Assembly (NCBI RefSeq): GCF_024139115.2
Contig: NC_085141.1
Location: forward strand, 170,202,994-170,266,993
Direction: 5' to 3'
Length of the DNA: 64,000 bases
Source: Armigeres subalbatus
Taxonomy: Eukaryota > Arthropoda > Insecta > Diptera > Culicidae
Position numbers and translations under genes: made by a program. The notes beneath the pieces were generated by a model. The model saw only the letters and a list, made by a program, of their open reading frames with translations. It had not been told where the DNA came from and searched no databases. Positions 22,090 through 34,562 of this stretch are shown one piece after another; position 1 is the stretch's first letter; each line of letters opens with the position of its first letter.

Positions 22090-23727
22090 TTGCACACAAG
22101 GTTTCAAAAGAGAAAAAAACTTTCTTTACGAACAACTTACAGAAGAGATGAAGCGCTTATTCCAAATAATTTAAGAATCAAGAACGTGGAATACTTCTGT
22201 ATGTAGTTATGAGGCTCGTTTTGCCCCAATGTCCCATACATCACGAGTTTACATTTTTTTTGTCATTTTGTCTGTAGGACATTGCTCTTAATTGTGTTTA
22301 TCTCTTCACTGTGGATCGACAGAATGGCACTACCTATATTTCGCTGGTAAAAGTTGAAAATTTAAGGGATTTTGTTGTTTAATAAGCGTCAATATGCATT
22401 TTATTTGAATTTTTCGGCCGCGTCGATTTGAAATCGTCGCAAAGCAAATTGTCGCCGAAATCGTCGCCAGCCAACATGGCCATAAGATCTGTTAGATCAA
22501 CTGTGAACAAAATTGTTTGATTTCAATAATCAGATCAGAAAGATCATTAAATATATTTTTCACAAAATAGGATAACTTTTTTCACGGACGACTCACAGAG
22601 GGGAATGAGGGCTTATTCAAAAAGAAATTTTCAAAGAAATTCGGTGAGTGATTTTTTATAGACGCGATATACTACTGTATGTAGTTATTGTGCTCGTTTT
22701 ACTTCAATGTCCCATAAATCAAAATTTTTCATTTTTTCATCCTTTATCCATAAAATATTGTACTAATCTTCATCGTAGATCCTCAAAAAGTACTATGCAT
22801 ATTTTGTTGGTAAAAGTTGTAAATTAAAGTGATTTTGGGGTAAAATAATCATCAAAGCGCATTTTTGAGAATGTATTTTTAATATAAAATAAGCTTCAGA
22901 GCTTGTTTGACCTCAAAAACCCCTTGGAATCAATTTTTTCAATCCAATATACGAACATTTGTTATTTACATAGTTTAATTGAAAAATTATCATTGAAATC
23001 ATATTACTCCATCGTTTTTTAACTCACAATTACTGAGCTATAGAATTTCATAGTGGAATTTGGGCGGAAAGGCATAAGAAAAGAATATTTCCGATCTCAT
23101 CCTATCTATTGTTACAAGGACTCTCAAATAATACGATAACTCTTGTCTAGTTGTGCAATCGGTTATGGTTTGGAAATGTTCGGCATCGGCTCTATTCAAA
23201 AGTTTTTTTTTAAAATCGTGTTTTATCCAATAAATCACAAAACAAAACATTTGCGAAATGATTTACTGCATTAGTTATTGTTTCACAAACATTGATATTT
23301 TATAACATATTAATCTGTATAACATTTTTGGACAATTATATCAACAATTATTTGTAAATATTATTCATTTTTACAGAATACATGAAAGTTCGCATAAAAT
23401 GCACTTCGATGCCTATTTTACCCCTAAATCCTTTAAATTTCTAACTTTTTTCATATTTAGTGCCCCTCTATGGATCCACAGTGAAGAGATGAACACAATT
23501 TTAGAGCAATTTCCTAAAGATAAAATTACTAAAATTATGAAAACTCGTGATATATGGAACATTGGGGCAAAACATGCTTAATATCTACATACAGTAGTGT
23601 TCCACATCCAATGAAACAGCACTCACTGAATTTTCTTGGAAAATTCCCTTTCGATTTAAGCCCTTGATTTCTTCCGTAAATTGCTCGTAAAGAAAGTTAA
23701 AAAAAATTCCTTCTTCGAAATCGGGTT
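22090..23727. mobile_element. Long inverted-repeat element with a duplicated left arm
   Basis: Outer arms contain ACTTTCTTTACGA / TCGTAAAGAAAGT and end GCACACAAGG / CCCAGTGTGC. The arm sequence (TTCTGTATGTAGTTATG, CAATGTCCCATA, CTTCACTGTGGATC) occurs at about 22108-22420, again in direct orientation at 22562-22880, and inverted at about 23370-23705. No transposase. Target duplication not resolved. Confidence 0.6.
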
Positions 23728-23739
23728 TTCCCAGTGTGC

Positions 23740-23976
23740 AGTGGCTCTACATTCCACTGAAGCTTGGCTTACCTTTAACCACTTTAACTTCTATTGGCAT
23801 GTCTGTCAATCGCATAAGTATGTATCTTGTGTAGCAAGTAAAATTGATTCACTATACACTGGAAGGGAGCCGATAATGTTTCCAACCCGCAAACATTCTA
23901 GGTCGGACCGAGAATCGAACTCGCCATTTGGGTTGGAAATCCTACGCCTTTGCTCGCAAGGCTAACTGGAGACCCG
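23740..23976 (-). mobile_element. tRNA-derived SINE (antisense)
   Basis: The right side gives, on the minus strand, GTTAGCCTTGCGAGCAAAGG and the B-box GAGTTCGATTCTC. The left side is the antisense SINE body (CTCTACATTCCACTGAAGC, AACCACTTTAACTT). Its head matches the start of the SINE at 24062. Confidence 0.65.
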
Positions 23977-24061
23977 TATAAATTAATATAATTTAATAAA
24001 ATATAAATTAACTATTACATTTAATATATATCATTAAATAAAAAAAAATGCAATGGCTTTT

Positions 24062-25228
24062 AGTTAGCCTTGTCAGCAAAGGCGAAGTATTCTATATTTT
24101 CGTTGCGGCCTTAAAGATTTTTTTTTGATTTTCGAGCACTCCCAACTCACTGGGCATTAGAGTGGGGCGCAGTTGTATGGGAAAACGAAAACTGCGTCCG
24201 ATCAAGTGAGATCAAGGTTTTTCTGAATCGTTTTGGGACCCCAATCAACTGTGCAAAATATGGGCTCGATTGGTTGCGACCTCGCATGCCGCATCGCGTT
24301 TTAAGTTTACATAGAGATTAGTATGGGAAAACGTTCTTTTTTACATTTTTGCTCTTAGAAGCTTCAATTTATCATCAATCACGTGACTCAATACGTTAGC
24401 ATATAGCCTGGAAGATGCCGAAAGACTTTGCCGAAGAAGGTACGCAGCTGGAAGGTCTACAAAAAATGTTATTACGTTTCGAAAATTGATTGCTTAAACC
24501 ATATGCAAGAAATCAATGTTTCTGCCAGCACTACCGGACAACCTGTAATTGTCAGAGGGCAAAACCCATTTTCCTTCTAGTCGAAATTTTTACTTTGTGA
24601 AATCATTCCGAATATCTACCATTAGCTCCAAAGTCCTATAAAATCAATAATTTTGAAATAACACTCAGTTAAATTATTGCTCCACGTAGTTCGGCAGTGC
24701 TGGCAGAATAAATGTTTTTTTTGCATATGGTTTGAACACTCAATCTTCGAAGCGTTATAACTTTTTTCGTGGACGTTCCAGCAACGTGCCTTCTTCAGCA
24801 AAGTTTTTCGGCATCCTTTGGGTTATACTTTAACGTAATGTGCCACTTGGTTTACGATGAACTGAAACCTATAGTACTAGAAATGCAAAAATATACGTTC
24901 TCCCATACTAATTTCCATACAAACTTCAAACGCAATGCGGAAAGCGAGGAAGCAACCAATCGGTCCCAAATTCTGCACAGTTGTTCAGGACCCAGAATGG
25001 CTTCGAAAAACCATTGATTTGAAAAAAGGACCATGACGCCCCACTCTACTGGGCATAGCGTATCTTTGTACTTGCCATATAAGACACATATCCATGCAAT
25101 TGACGGGCACAGAAATAGAAACATCAAATAATAACTGTGGAAATGTTTTTGGAACATTGAGTAAATAAGCAGGCCAAGATTCAGTGGTAATATAGAGCCA
25201 TTGAAGAGGAACTAGAAGAAGAAAATAA
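24062..25228 (+). mobile_element. tRNA-derived SINE, split by an 891-bp element
   Basis: The head GTTAGCCTTGTCAGCAAAGG at 24064 runs to CTGGGCAT at 24157. The body resumes at 25049 with CTGGGCATAGCG, AATAACTGTGGAAATG, TAGAGCCATTGAAG, and a GAAGAAG tail. Confidence 0.7.
24158..25048. mobile_element. Long-TIR MITE, 891 bp, 8-bp target duplication
   Basis: It begins TAGAGTGGGGCG and ends CGCCCCACTCTA, with CTGGGCAT at 24150-24157 and 25049-25056. The arms are about 370 bp each and clearly homologous (TTAGTATGGGAAAACGTTC / GAACG..TCCCATACTAA; GATGCCGAAAGACTTTGC / GCAAAG..TTCGGCATC). The 8-bp duplication fits hAT or a Mutator-like element. A related arm fragment is at about 46430-46590. Confidence 0.85.
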
Positions 25229-25229
25229 T

Positions 25230-27000
25230 GAATTTATTTTTTATGAATGAAGTAATCTATCTATCTATGAAAATATACATAAAATATACAAAAAAATATA
25301 TAAAATATACAAAAAGAAACACAATTCATTTATGAGAAACTACTGAGTTAGTTTCCTTCCGACCAAACCGATACAAGTATTAAAATGGGCGACAGCGATA
25401 CACAAAGCAGGAACCCACCCGAAACCGATTCAACGAGAACAGTAAACACTCGCGGTCGATGTGAACTCCCAATCAAAATCAATCTCTTCTCCTTGTATTT
25501 TTAAATTCACCACAGCTCCACGTTCATCTTCACCGTCGCGTTTACACTTGCGGGGAGTTCACCGCAGATACGATTTCACGATGATTTCACGTGCATGACC
25601 GTGGAATGCTCATAAATCTGATATTATTGATGTTTTTCATGTTTGTATGCATCTAACTACTAAATGCAGCATCTGCCTTTCATTTGAACATGATTACCTC
25701 AAGATTTGAGTATGTATCAAGAAGTTATTATCGAAAAACAGTTTGTTCACGTTCACGTTCACGGGAGGTGTAAAATGCGCTTTAGTATGCGTTCGATGAA
25801 CATACGAATGTCGGCCTAGAAAAAAGCAGTTTTCAGCGTTTTTCCGGCAATTCCTCAGTAATTGTTAGCTTTGATAAGTGTAAAAATAATATGGAAATGC
25901 CGTGAATATATTATGATGGAGGGTAAGTCGGTAAATAGCCCCAAAATATTAAATTTTATTCAAAAGTGTATTAGTATTAGTGCGGATTCGAATAAATCAT
26001 CGTCATTATCGGATTGATTACGGTTTATAGAGCCTTAAATAAAACATTTGTTTATGGTTCAGTTAAGCAGCAATATTCAGAACAGATTGAATGATAAACG
26101 AAGCGTTTCAGTTATTTTTAAATTTAGTTTGGTTTGCATATTGTTTGCTCTGAATAGTTTATCCTGGGCGGGAAAATGATAACATTAATGAATATCAATT
26201 GACATTTTAGTAAATTTTTCTCTCACGCAGAAGAGTTTTCCGTACTTTGGCCCAATCATCCAATTTAGAGTAAAATGACATGGAGTGCATTTTGTGTTAT
26301 TTTGACAACAGTCATGGCCGCGGGAAAGAAAGGGAAAATAACACGATTTTTTTCATCTTCAAGCAGTTTGAACGCAAATTTTGAGTTAATTTATTTGTCC
26401 GTGTGGAATGTTAACCACAGTTTAAATCAGAGACTATGTTTATAGATACAGATCTGCGAAAAGTGAAGCCGAAAGTACCAAACGAACCATCAAACGCGGT
26501 TCCAAACGAGCAAAGTAAACAAACATTACCAATCGATTCTAAATGCAAGATAAGTTATGTAATCAACATCATAGAAATTATGAAAAAGTTTGAAAAGTTG
26601 AGTAAATGAAGATGTTTTCAGAGTTCTCATGTCAAAATTTATTTAGCAATAATATTTTATCATATTTATTGTTGATTATATGGAAATGGTGCTACAAAAG
26701 ACAAAATATATAATAGGAACAAACGAAACAACTGCTCACTCTGAGAGTCACTTATTTCTATGTTGCCAATCACACAGGATTGTTTTGTCTGCTGGCCGTG
26801 AAGCCAGAATTTCTTTTATTCTCTCCGCTTGTCTCTTGTTAATACCATCGTCTCTGGTTTGAATAAATGATTAAAACACTACAGGTTCATCATTGATCCT
26901 ACTTTATATTTTACTTCTGAAATTAGCTTATAACAAATTATTTTATTTGGTTCAAAATGAATATTACTGCATACTACTTAGTAGTGAGCACGTATGTTAG
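25230..27000. other. Non-coding DNA
   Basis: No gene recognised. Around 25738-25772, TTCACGTTCACGGGAGGTGT is close to the reverse complement of text at about 19234-19262. Confidence 0.4.
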
Positions 27001-27049
27001 CAAACACAACAGGATAGGTCATTGCGCGCGGCAAATCTAACCTCACTAT

Positions 27050-27713
27050 TTTGACAGGTACTGGTCCTGTTGTTTACGTTTCGGACTTAGCATTTTTTTG
27101 ATCCAAATTAAATCTGCATATTTCACGATGTTGAAGACATCAAGGATGTTATCGATCATTTAGTAATCTGCGTTCGATCATTCAGTAGTTTGTCAATAAC
27201 TCATTCCAGAGGCTAAATTTCAAAATGTGTTGTATGGTGGACTTTTAGTGCGAAGGTTTTTCTACAACTCTCCTGAACAGGACGATGTTCGAATTCCACT
27301 GCTAAAGGAGTTGCGGTGCTAGTTGCTATACTTATACTAAATGATAACAAAATATGAAATCATTTAGTCTAAGTTACTGCTACTAGCGCTATCGCTCCGT
27401 TATTAGTGAAATTCAAACAACGAACTGTTATGCAGAGTTGTAGATAAACCTTCGCACTAGAAGTCCACCATACGACACATTTTGAAATTTAGCCTCTGGA
27501 ATGAGTGATTAAAAAACTACTAAATGATCGAAGGCAGATTCCTAAATGATCGATAACATCCTTGGAAGACATTCCGTACATTCCGCATTGAAATATTGGT
27601 AATTATCGATAAGTTTAGGTAATTATCGATCAGAGAATCCAAAGAATGATAGAAGTATCTGAAAATTAAAATAAAGTCGTCTGTAAACAACAGGACCAGT
27701 ACCTGTCAAAAGT
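27050..27713. mobile_element. Long inverted-repeat element, about 660 bp
   Basis: TTTTGACAGGTACTGGTCCT on the left is the reverse complement of AGGACCAGTACCTGTCAAAA on the right. The arms continue: GATGTTATCGATCATTTAG / CTAAATGATCGATAACATC, and TCATTCCAGAGGCTAAATTT / AAATTTAGCCTCTGGAATGA. Arms of 200 bp or more around a short centre. No target duplication found. Confidence 0.75.
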
Positions 27714-27729
27714 CGTGCGTGACGTCACT

Positions 27730-29865
27730 GTGCAATGGAGTATTGGTGCTTTTTTCTCTTTTGAGTTAAGATGTATCTATTCCAGTGAGATAGAAAACGG
27801 AGCAGTGTCCCAATAATAATCTATATTTTCATTTTTATTCGTTTTTTGTCGTTTCTTGTCTAACGCGTCCAGTGTAAGGGTTAGTCTCAACAATAATTTG
27901 AAAGCTTCTACATCCCCTAGTGGAGCCCTAACTTATCAATTGCATGGTTTATTTCCAAATCGTCATTGAACAAGAACCGCTATATATATTAACCTAATCG
28001 AGGTGTGAACGAGCGATATCCAACGTATCGACCGCCGCGCCCACAAGGTTACACCTTGCTTGCCGAATAAATTGCACAATTTTTCCAGTTAGGTGCTCTC
28101 GACGTAAACGATCGAGTAAAAATGGTTGTTGAAGCGTATCGATACGGTCGGCATTACAACTGAATTACGAACAACAGTAGAGGAGGAATGTCTGCACACC
28201 GGCAAAAGTTTCTTAGAAGCAACTAAACTATTTGGATGTTTCTCCAGACTCGTGGTGCTGGTTGATTACCAAAGATCAGTGCAATGCAGCATAAATTACC
28301 ACTAAAGGTCAATTTTGTTTTTCGACAACTTTTCCCCATTAAAGATTATGGGTATGGTTCAATAGTGGACAGTAAACATTATTTAGATGAACTTATTGCT
28401 ATATGAAGCAATTTACACCTGATGTGATCGCTATTATTTTGGTTTGCTTACTGATCGCGCGATTCGATCGCAATCGTATTCGAATCATAAAACGGTCGCA
28501 CATATATTTACGAGTTCAAGGCTGCTTTTAATATTGTGGTTACAGAAAATTGAGGTCACTCTAAGCGTAAATATATAAACAAAAATACTTAAAATGTCAT
28601 TTTTATCTCATATGTCTAGTAACGATCCTTCTCTGTTTGCTTTATTCGCCAAGGTTAATTAGCACTTTTACGACTTACTTGCGGCATTTAGTTCAGACGG
28701 TAATGTTAGAGATTAATGTGAGATCGTTTATTACTGTGAGTTCTCATAGCACTGACAGGTCATTTATTACTTGATAGTTGACTAGGATTTGAATTACATT
28801 AAAAGCTTAAAAATAACACTAATAAATTGTTGCCAAATATTTACTGCCTGAAAACATAGGATAATAAACAAATCACTGGTTCCCAAATATTCATTGAGTT
28901 TTGATAATACTTGTATGGTAACTGTAACCTAAATTTAGTTGCAACATACAAGAGCTGGTATTCAGCCAGTCGTCAGCCATCGGTTGTTTAAGAAGTGAAA
29001 GTAATGCTCGACTGACGTTGCACGGGATGATTTTCGGCGTACCTTTCATCAGCACCCAGATATAATAGCCGTTCCAGCGCTGGCTGCCCATTGTGCTGCG
29101 TAATTACTTCAGTCTCAGATCTTTCGAATGTAATAGCATTAACGGAATATATACGCAAAACGGATGGACATAGTAGGAAGAAACATATTAAGGTGAAGCG
29201 GTTCAGAATTTATAATAAGCATATGCGCTAAACACTCTGTGATTTCAGTAGCCCAATTAATAACTGCGAAATTTTGTTTGGCTTGGCTGGGATGTGAAGC
29301 ATGCATATGAATTTTGGTTAAAGATTTGTACTCTGTACAACACTAACAGTAAAAAAAGTCTCGCATTGAAACAATCATGTTTGAATCCTAAGCCGTTTGT
29401 CATTAAACAGCAGATCCATAAAATATTGATGTTCTCCAGACGAACATAGACGTGAATATTTTGACCGATTTTTGGAATAATCACTTTCTAGGTATGAGGC
29501 AAAGTGCCGTTCAAATGGTATCTGAGCAGAGCTGTAATTTGGTGAGCGGAGACTAATCATGTACTGTGCGAGAAAAAAAAGCCGACTCTCGAATTTGTTT
29601 TTTGCACATCTGCTCTCACTTTTTATGGCATACGTAAAAACACTGTAAAGGTGTTAGCAGCAGCATAGTCAGATCATGCTCGGCAATAGCGACTAGTATT
29701 CGTTTTAAAATATTGTTGGAGTGGAATTGATTCTTATGTTGCCAAATAGAGGAAGAATGAGACGTTTATTGACCAAACACGACATCAGATAATTCCGTAG
29801 GTGAGACTAAATACTCTTTTCTTATTTCCGATTTCATAGTAAAAAAATAAGTTTAAGATGTACTT
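27730..29865. other. Non-coding DNA
   Basis: No recognisable gene or repeat. Small minus-strand frames near 28891-29560 match no family known to me. Confidence 0.4.
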
Positions 29866-29867
29866 TT

Positions 29868-29975
29868 TCTTCTTCATTAGCATTACATCCACCACTGGGA
29901 CATTGTCGCCTCGCAGGGTAGTGTTCATTGAGCATTTCCACAGTTATTAGCTGCGAGATTTCTTAACCTAATATA
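29868..29975 (-). mobile_element. SINE fragment (antisense)
   Basis: CTTCTTCATTAGCATTACAT, then GCATTTCCACAGTTATTAGC, then GCGAGATTTCTTAACC match the antisense SINE at 63500-63610. Confidence 0.7.
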
Positions 29976-30261
29976 CCTTCATCAAATTTTCAAATCTATA
30001 AAAAAACATGACACCCGAGAACAAAATTATATCCTAGTTCAGGGTTTCAACTTTTCGTTTTGATGAGAACAAAGCAAAAACGCCCAGGGATAATGTATTT
30101 TCATTGTTTATATACGTTCGTCATTCACCTACCAATCATTTCTCGGGAGCTAGCATTGGAAGAAAACGAAAATCGTGCCTTTTAGAAGATAATCCTTTTT
30201 CGTTTCATCACTTTTACTTCTCACTCACTTTTCGCGAGAATTATCGTAGAACAGATATAAA

Positions 30262-30346
30262 AATTGTGTGGCCACGGCGGGACTCGAACCCAGACTATCA
30301 ACATCAACCCAGATGCTCACCCTAACCACACCACCACGCTAACTGG
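30262..30346 (-). repeat. tRNA-derived sequence with B-box
   Basis: On the minus strand, GGGTTCGAGTCCCGCCGTGG gives a perfect B-box with a T-arm. The 5' half (GTTAGCGTGGTGGTGTGGTT) is A-box-like, but no complete cloverleaf is evident. Probably a SINE head. Confidence 0.55.
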
Positions 30347-30740
30347 ATGTTGGAACCAGGTAATTTGCACCACAAAGGCTACTACCGTTTGCATTGCTGA
30401 TGGCAACGAAAAATCTCGGATATTAAAGAAAACGAGCAAACCAACTTCACGCAGCAATCGAAGTGAGCGAAAAATTGTTATCACTCTCCAGGCTGTTTTT
30501 CTTTCTCGAAAAACGATTTTTCCCCGAAAGTTTTCGTGAGGGAGAATCCTGTGCTCCTGAGATTGAGTGAGCATTATGAACCCTGCCTAGTATACTTTTC
30601 ATTCTTACGCCAAATTTAGGGATGGGAAGTGGCCGGGTTTCTGCTAAATCACACCAAGCGCCAATAAAAATGGCCATTTTCACCCAAATTGTCGTATGAA
30701 TCCATTTTCGTTTTCGTTCGTTTATCAGATTAGTTTGTAT

Positions 30741-30885
30741 ATACATTTCTCGACTTCCCTGGGCATAAAAGTATCGTCGTGCTAGCCTAATGATATACGA
30801 ATCTAAAATTGGAAACTTTGCTTAGAATCCTCGCAGTTAACAACTGTGGAAGAGCTTAATTAGCACTTTGTAGCCTATTTCGTAG
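30741..30885 (+). mobile_element. SINE fragment (sense)
   Basis: TCTCGACTTCCCTGGGCATA, AAGTATCGTCGTGCTAGCCT and AACAACTGTGGAAGAGCTTA match the sense SINE body; tail degraded. Confidence 0.7.
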
Positions 30886-30889
30886 AGAG

Positions 30890-32090
30890 ACATTTTCTTG
30901 GCGATTGTTGTGTTTAGAACATACACAGCAAAAAGTCTATGCTTTTGACATTCTCAAAAACGGTGGTCCGAAAGCGACTTTTCTGGCGGTTATACAAAAA
31001 AGCCACAAGTCGGCCATCTTTGAAACCAAGTGCTTTTTTCAGTCGATTTTCAAGAGCACGGATTGAGAGAACCTTAACGCACACAATGGTGATACTAACA
31101 AATGAGCCTTCCAAATAAACGAAAGATAAAAAATGGTGATACGATCGTAGAATCATTTACTTGCTTATGCTATACAGTCGACTTCAGTTTCATCACTTTA
31201 TGAAAAGTATTATGTCGTATTTTACCTTTTAAAGATTGGAGTGGAAAAACATGTAGTCAATTTAAAACTCACCACGGGACTGATTGTATAGTCACCTTCT
31301 AGATAGTGCAAAACCGACTTATTTGTTGCACCCAATTGTGCATAATTCCTATTGTTATTGCTGTTTGGAGCCAGTACATTTTTTTTGTTCGGGATGAATC
31401 ACTGCGCGTCCATTTCATTGAACTTTTGTAGTATACCCGTGTCATTTGTTTAGTGCATGTCTTTCTGTTCCATTTCTATTGAGAAGAAATGAAGTAGTCA
31501 TTTTTTATTCATTTCTCAAGCTTAATGTAAGGCCTCTTTAGATTAAGGTACCGCTATTTATACCCTTCGAAAAATTGCTTATACCAACTCTCAAAGGCGC
31601 GCCCCTCAATCAGTTTCGGCTCAACAATAAGTGGGATAATACTGATTGTGAACATGCATCGGTACTGATGCTCAAACATATTTTTGCTTCTTCTTATGAG
31701 TTCCGAATTCGATTTTGTATAGAGATCTGATTTCATTGCGTTTGGCATTTCCGAATCTCACCTTTACACAGAGCTCTAATCAGTCAGAGGGTTCAGCAGA
31801 TCCACCAAATTCGTATCCGCTTCTTTCCTAATTAATCAGCGCTCTGGAGCTTGGATATTCATGTCGTCGGCTTCGAAAACCAGCCTAAGGTTGAGTTACG
31901 TTTTTACAATTTACTCCATCCAAAAGGAACAAAAAATGGGTCATTTTAAAGCAAATTATAGTCGTTCCATACTCTTCCGACCATCACTCATAAGTATTAA
32001 CAAGAATAGTAAGAACTAGAGCACAGTGTGGTAGATCTTACTCCGTAATGCAACACGAAGAGTGTCTACCCAGCATTACAGGCTCCGTTA
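30890..32090. other. Non-coding DNA
   Basis: No gene or repeat structure recognised. Confidence 0.35.
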
Positions 32091-32094
32091 ACTG

Positions 32095-32255
32095 CCTGGC
32101 TAATTGTTTCACCCCCCAGGCCATTCATCCCCTCAGCACGGGTCGCCTGACACTTTGGGATTCGGGGTTAGGGACGTCATATTGTCAGCTTCAGTGTTGT
32201 GCCGAGCCTGGCGATATGACCGGATTCACACCGTTACGCACTACTATCCCAGCGT
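32095..32255. repeat. Dispersed repeat, copy 1
   Basis: Shares CATCCCCT..GCACGG, TTGACA-like CCTTGGGATT, ATATTGTCAG, TTCAGTGTT, GATATGACC and TTACACCGTTACGC-type words in the same order with 47095-47245. Family unknown. Confidence 0.6.
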
Positions 32256-32469
32256 AACGGGACTTTCATATTACTTTCCAGTCTGATTGATCTTATTTTT
32301 GACATTGTTTTGCATACAAATTGAATATTTGTAAAGAAATCTCAATCACTGCATTCCGAGCTGCTGTCTCTATCGAAGCAGGTATCTATCTAACAGGCAC
32401 TTGCGTTGAACTAGTAGAGCGTAAAAATTGGGGGTTGGTTTTGGACCACCCCGATTTCTTTCACAACAC

Positions 32470-32900
32470 AATACTGCCCATGATCGCATATTTGTAACAT
32501 TTGCATTTTTTGCGATTTTGAGTTTATCTTATAAATCGTCCCAAAATTGTTCAATCTTTTAGCAGGCCAGATGAAATCAGGAGGTTTGTTCTGAAAAACT
32601 TGAAAAAACTACCAAGTTGTTTTGTAACATTGAGCAAAATGACCGCATAACTGTAACACTGTCGCCTGTATGCCTTGTGTATCGAACAAAAATTAACGCA
32701 ATAAATTCTTACTCAAATATCAAGCAATGTCAATGTTGCTACCAAAGTATTCGAATGAAAAAAGTTTTTATATAATTTTTGGAAATTTTTTGAAAATTAT
32801 TGGGATTTCCATACTTATGCGTATCACAAACATTATCCTTTTATTTCTCCCATGCCTACTTTTGTCGATTGTTACAAATATGCAATCATGGGCAGAATTC
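32470..32900. mobile_element. Inverted-repeat element, about 430 bp
   Basis: CTGCCCATGATCGCATATTT, then GTAAC, near 32471 is matched inverted by GTTAC, then AAATATGCAATCATGGGCAG, near 32873-32897. The 74-codon frame at 32727-32951 overlaps it and is not gene-like. Confidence 0.55.
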
Positions 32901-32959
32901 CCCCCGGAAATAATTATAACGAATTCTCGCTTTTCAAAAGGACCTAAGTAACATTTTTT

Positions 32960-33480
32960 TCAAGAATTAATTTGAATATTGCAATCAATTGCTTTCATGT
33001 TATTCGCTGATTTTCATACAAAATGGTCATGTTTGATGATCAAAATCTCGATTTCTAGCGCAACATGCGTGAAATAATAAAAATGACAGTTGTGCATTGC
33101 TTCCGTATTGAGTGATGTGCCCTGAAAAACGCAAGTACTTTTACATTTGGACTACGTGAGGATTGTCCTTAAAATATAACGTAGCGGCAGCATATCGAAT
33201 ATACTAGAGCTGTGACCCTGTTAATATGATTGACGCCAAAAATCAAAGAAGTTCTGTTGAAAAATATTAGGAATCAGCATGCGTGCGTGCCAGCTCCTTT
33301 TTTGTTTTGAAACGTTTAAGGATGTATGTCCGCTAGAAGAAATAAAAGTTCACTTTAGTCCGAAATTTACAAATTCTCATGTATAATCGTGGATTAAAAC
33401 CAGGGCAAAATTCTTCAAAATAGGAAAAATACCAGTCTACACTAAACACCAAATCACATTTGAATCATTTACAAAAGTGT
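32960..33480. other. Non-coding DNA
   Basis: Nothing recognised. Confidence 0.35.
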
Positions 33481-33483
33481 CTC

Positions 33484-33815
33484 TTTTATTGGTTTTCGTG
33501 ACTATGACGAAAAGACGAAAATGCTTGCTTTAACCCTACCGAATCTTTCAAATTCTCCGATACAGATCAATAGTTTTATGCAAACTAAATACATAAAAGT
33601 GTGTCTCCCACTTTTTTTTGTACACACACACATACATACATACACACATACAGAAATCACCTCAATTCGTCGAGCTGATTCAATTGGTATATATAACACT
33701 ATGGGTCTCCGAGCCTTATATCAAAAGTTTGGGTTTAGAGTGATCCTATAGCCTTTGCGTATACTTAGTATACGAGAAAGGCAAACAACTTCTCGTTGCC
33801 GTCCTGTGTACAAAT
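33484..33815 (+). repeat. Probable retroposon 3' end next to a microsatellite
   Basis: The stretch ATTGGTATATATAACACTAT, then GGTCTCCGAGCCTTATATC, then GTATACTTAGTATACGAGAAAGG, whose last part is an inverted GTATAC..GTATAC pair, resembles a common mosquito repeat end (recalled). It also holds a (CA)/(CATA) microsatellite at about 33628-33652. The AATA array follows at once, as if the tail had expanded. Confidence 0.35.
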
Positions 33816-33816
33816 C

Positions 33817-34436
<620 letters not shown>

Positions 34437-34562
34437 AATGAACAAAAAATCAATCAATCAAATAATTAATCCATTTATTAGTGTCATTGGTTTCAAGGTC
34501 AAAAGCAAACTAAATCACAAGAAATGCAATTATTGTTACGAAACTTTAAATTCTACAGGAAA

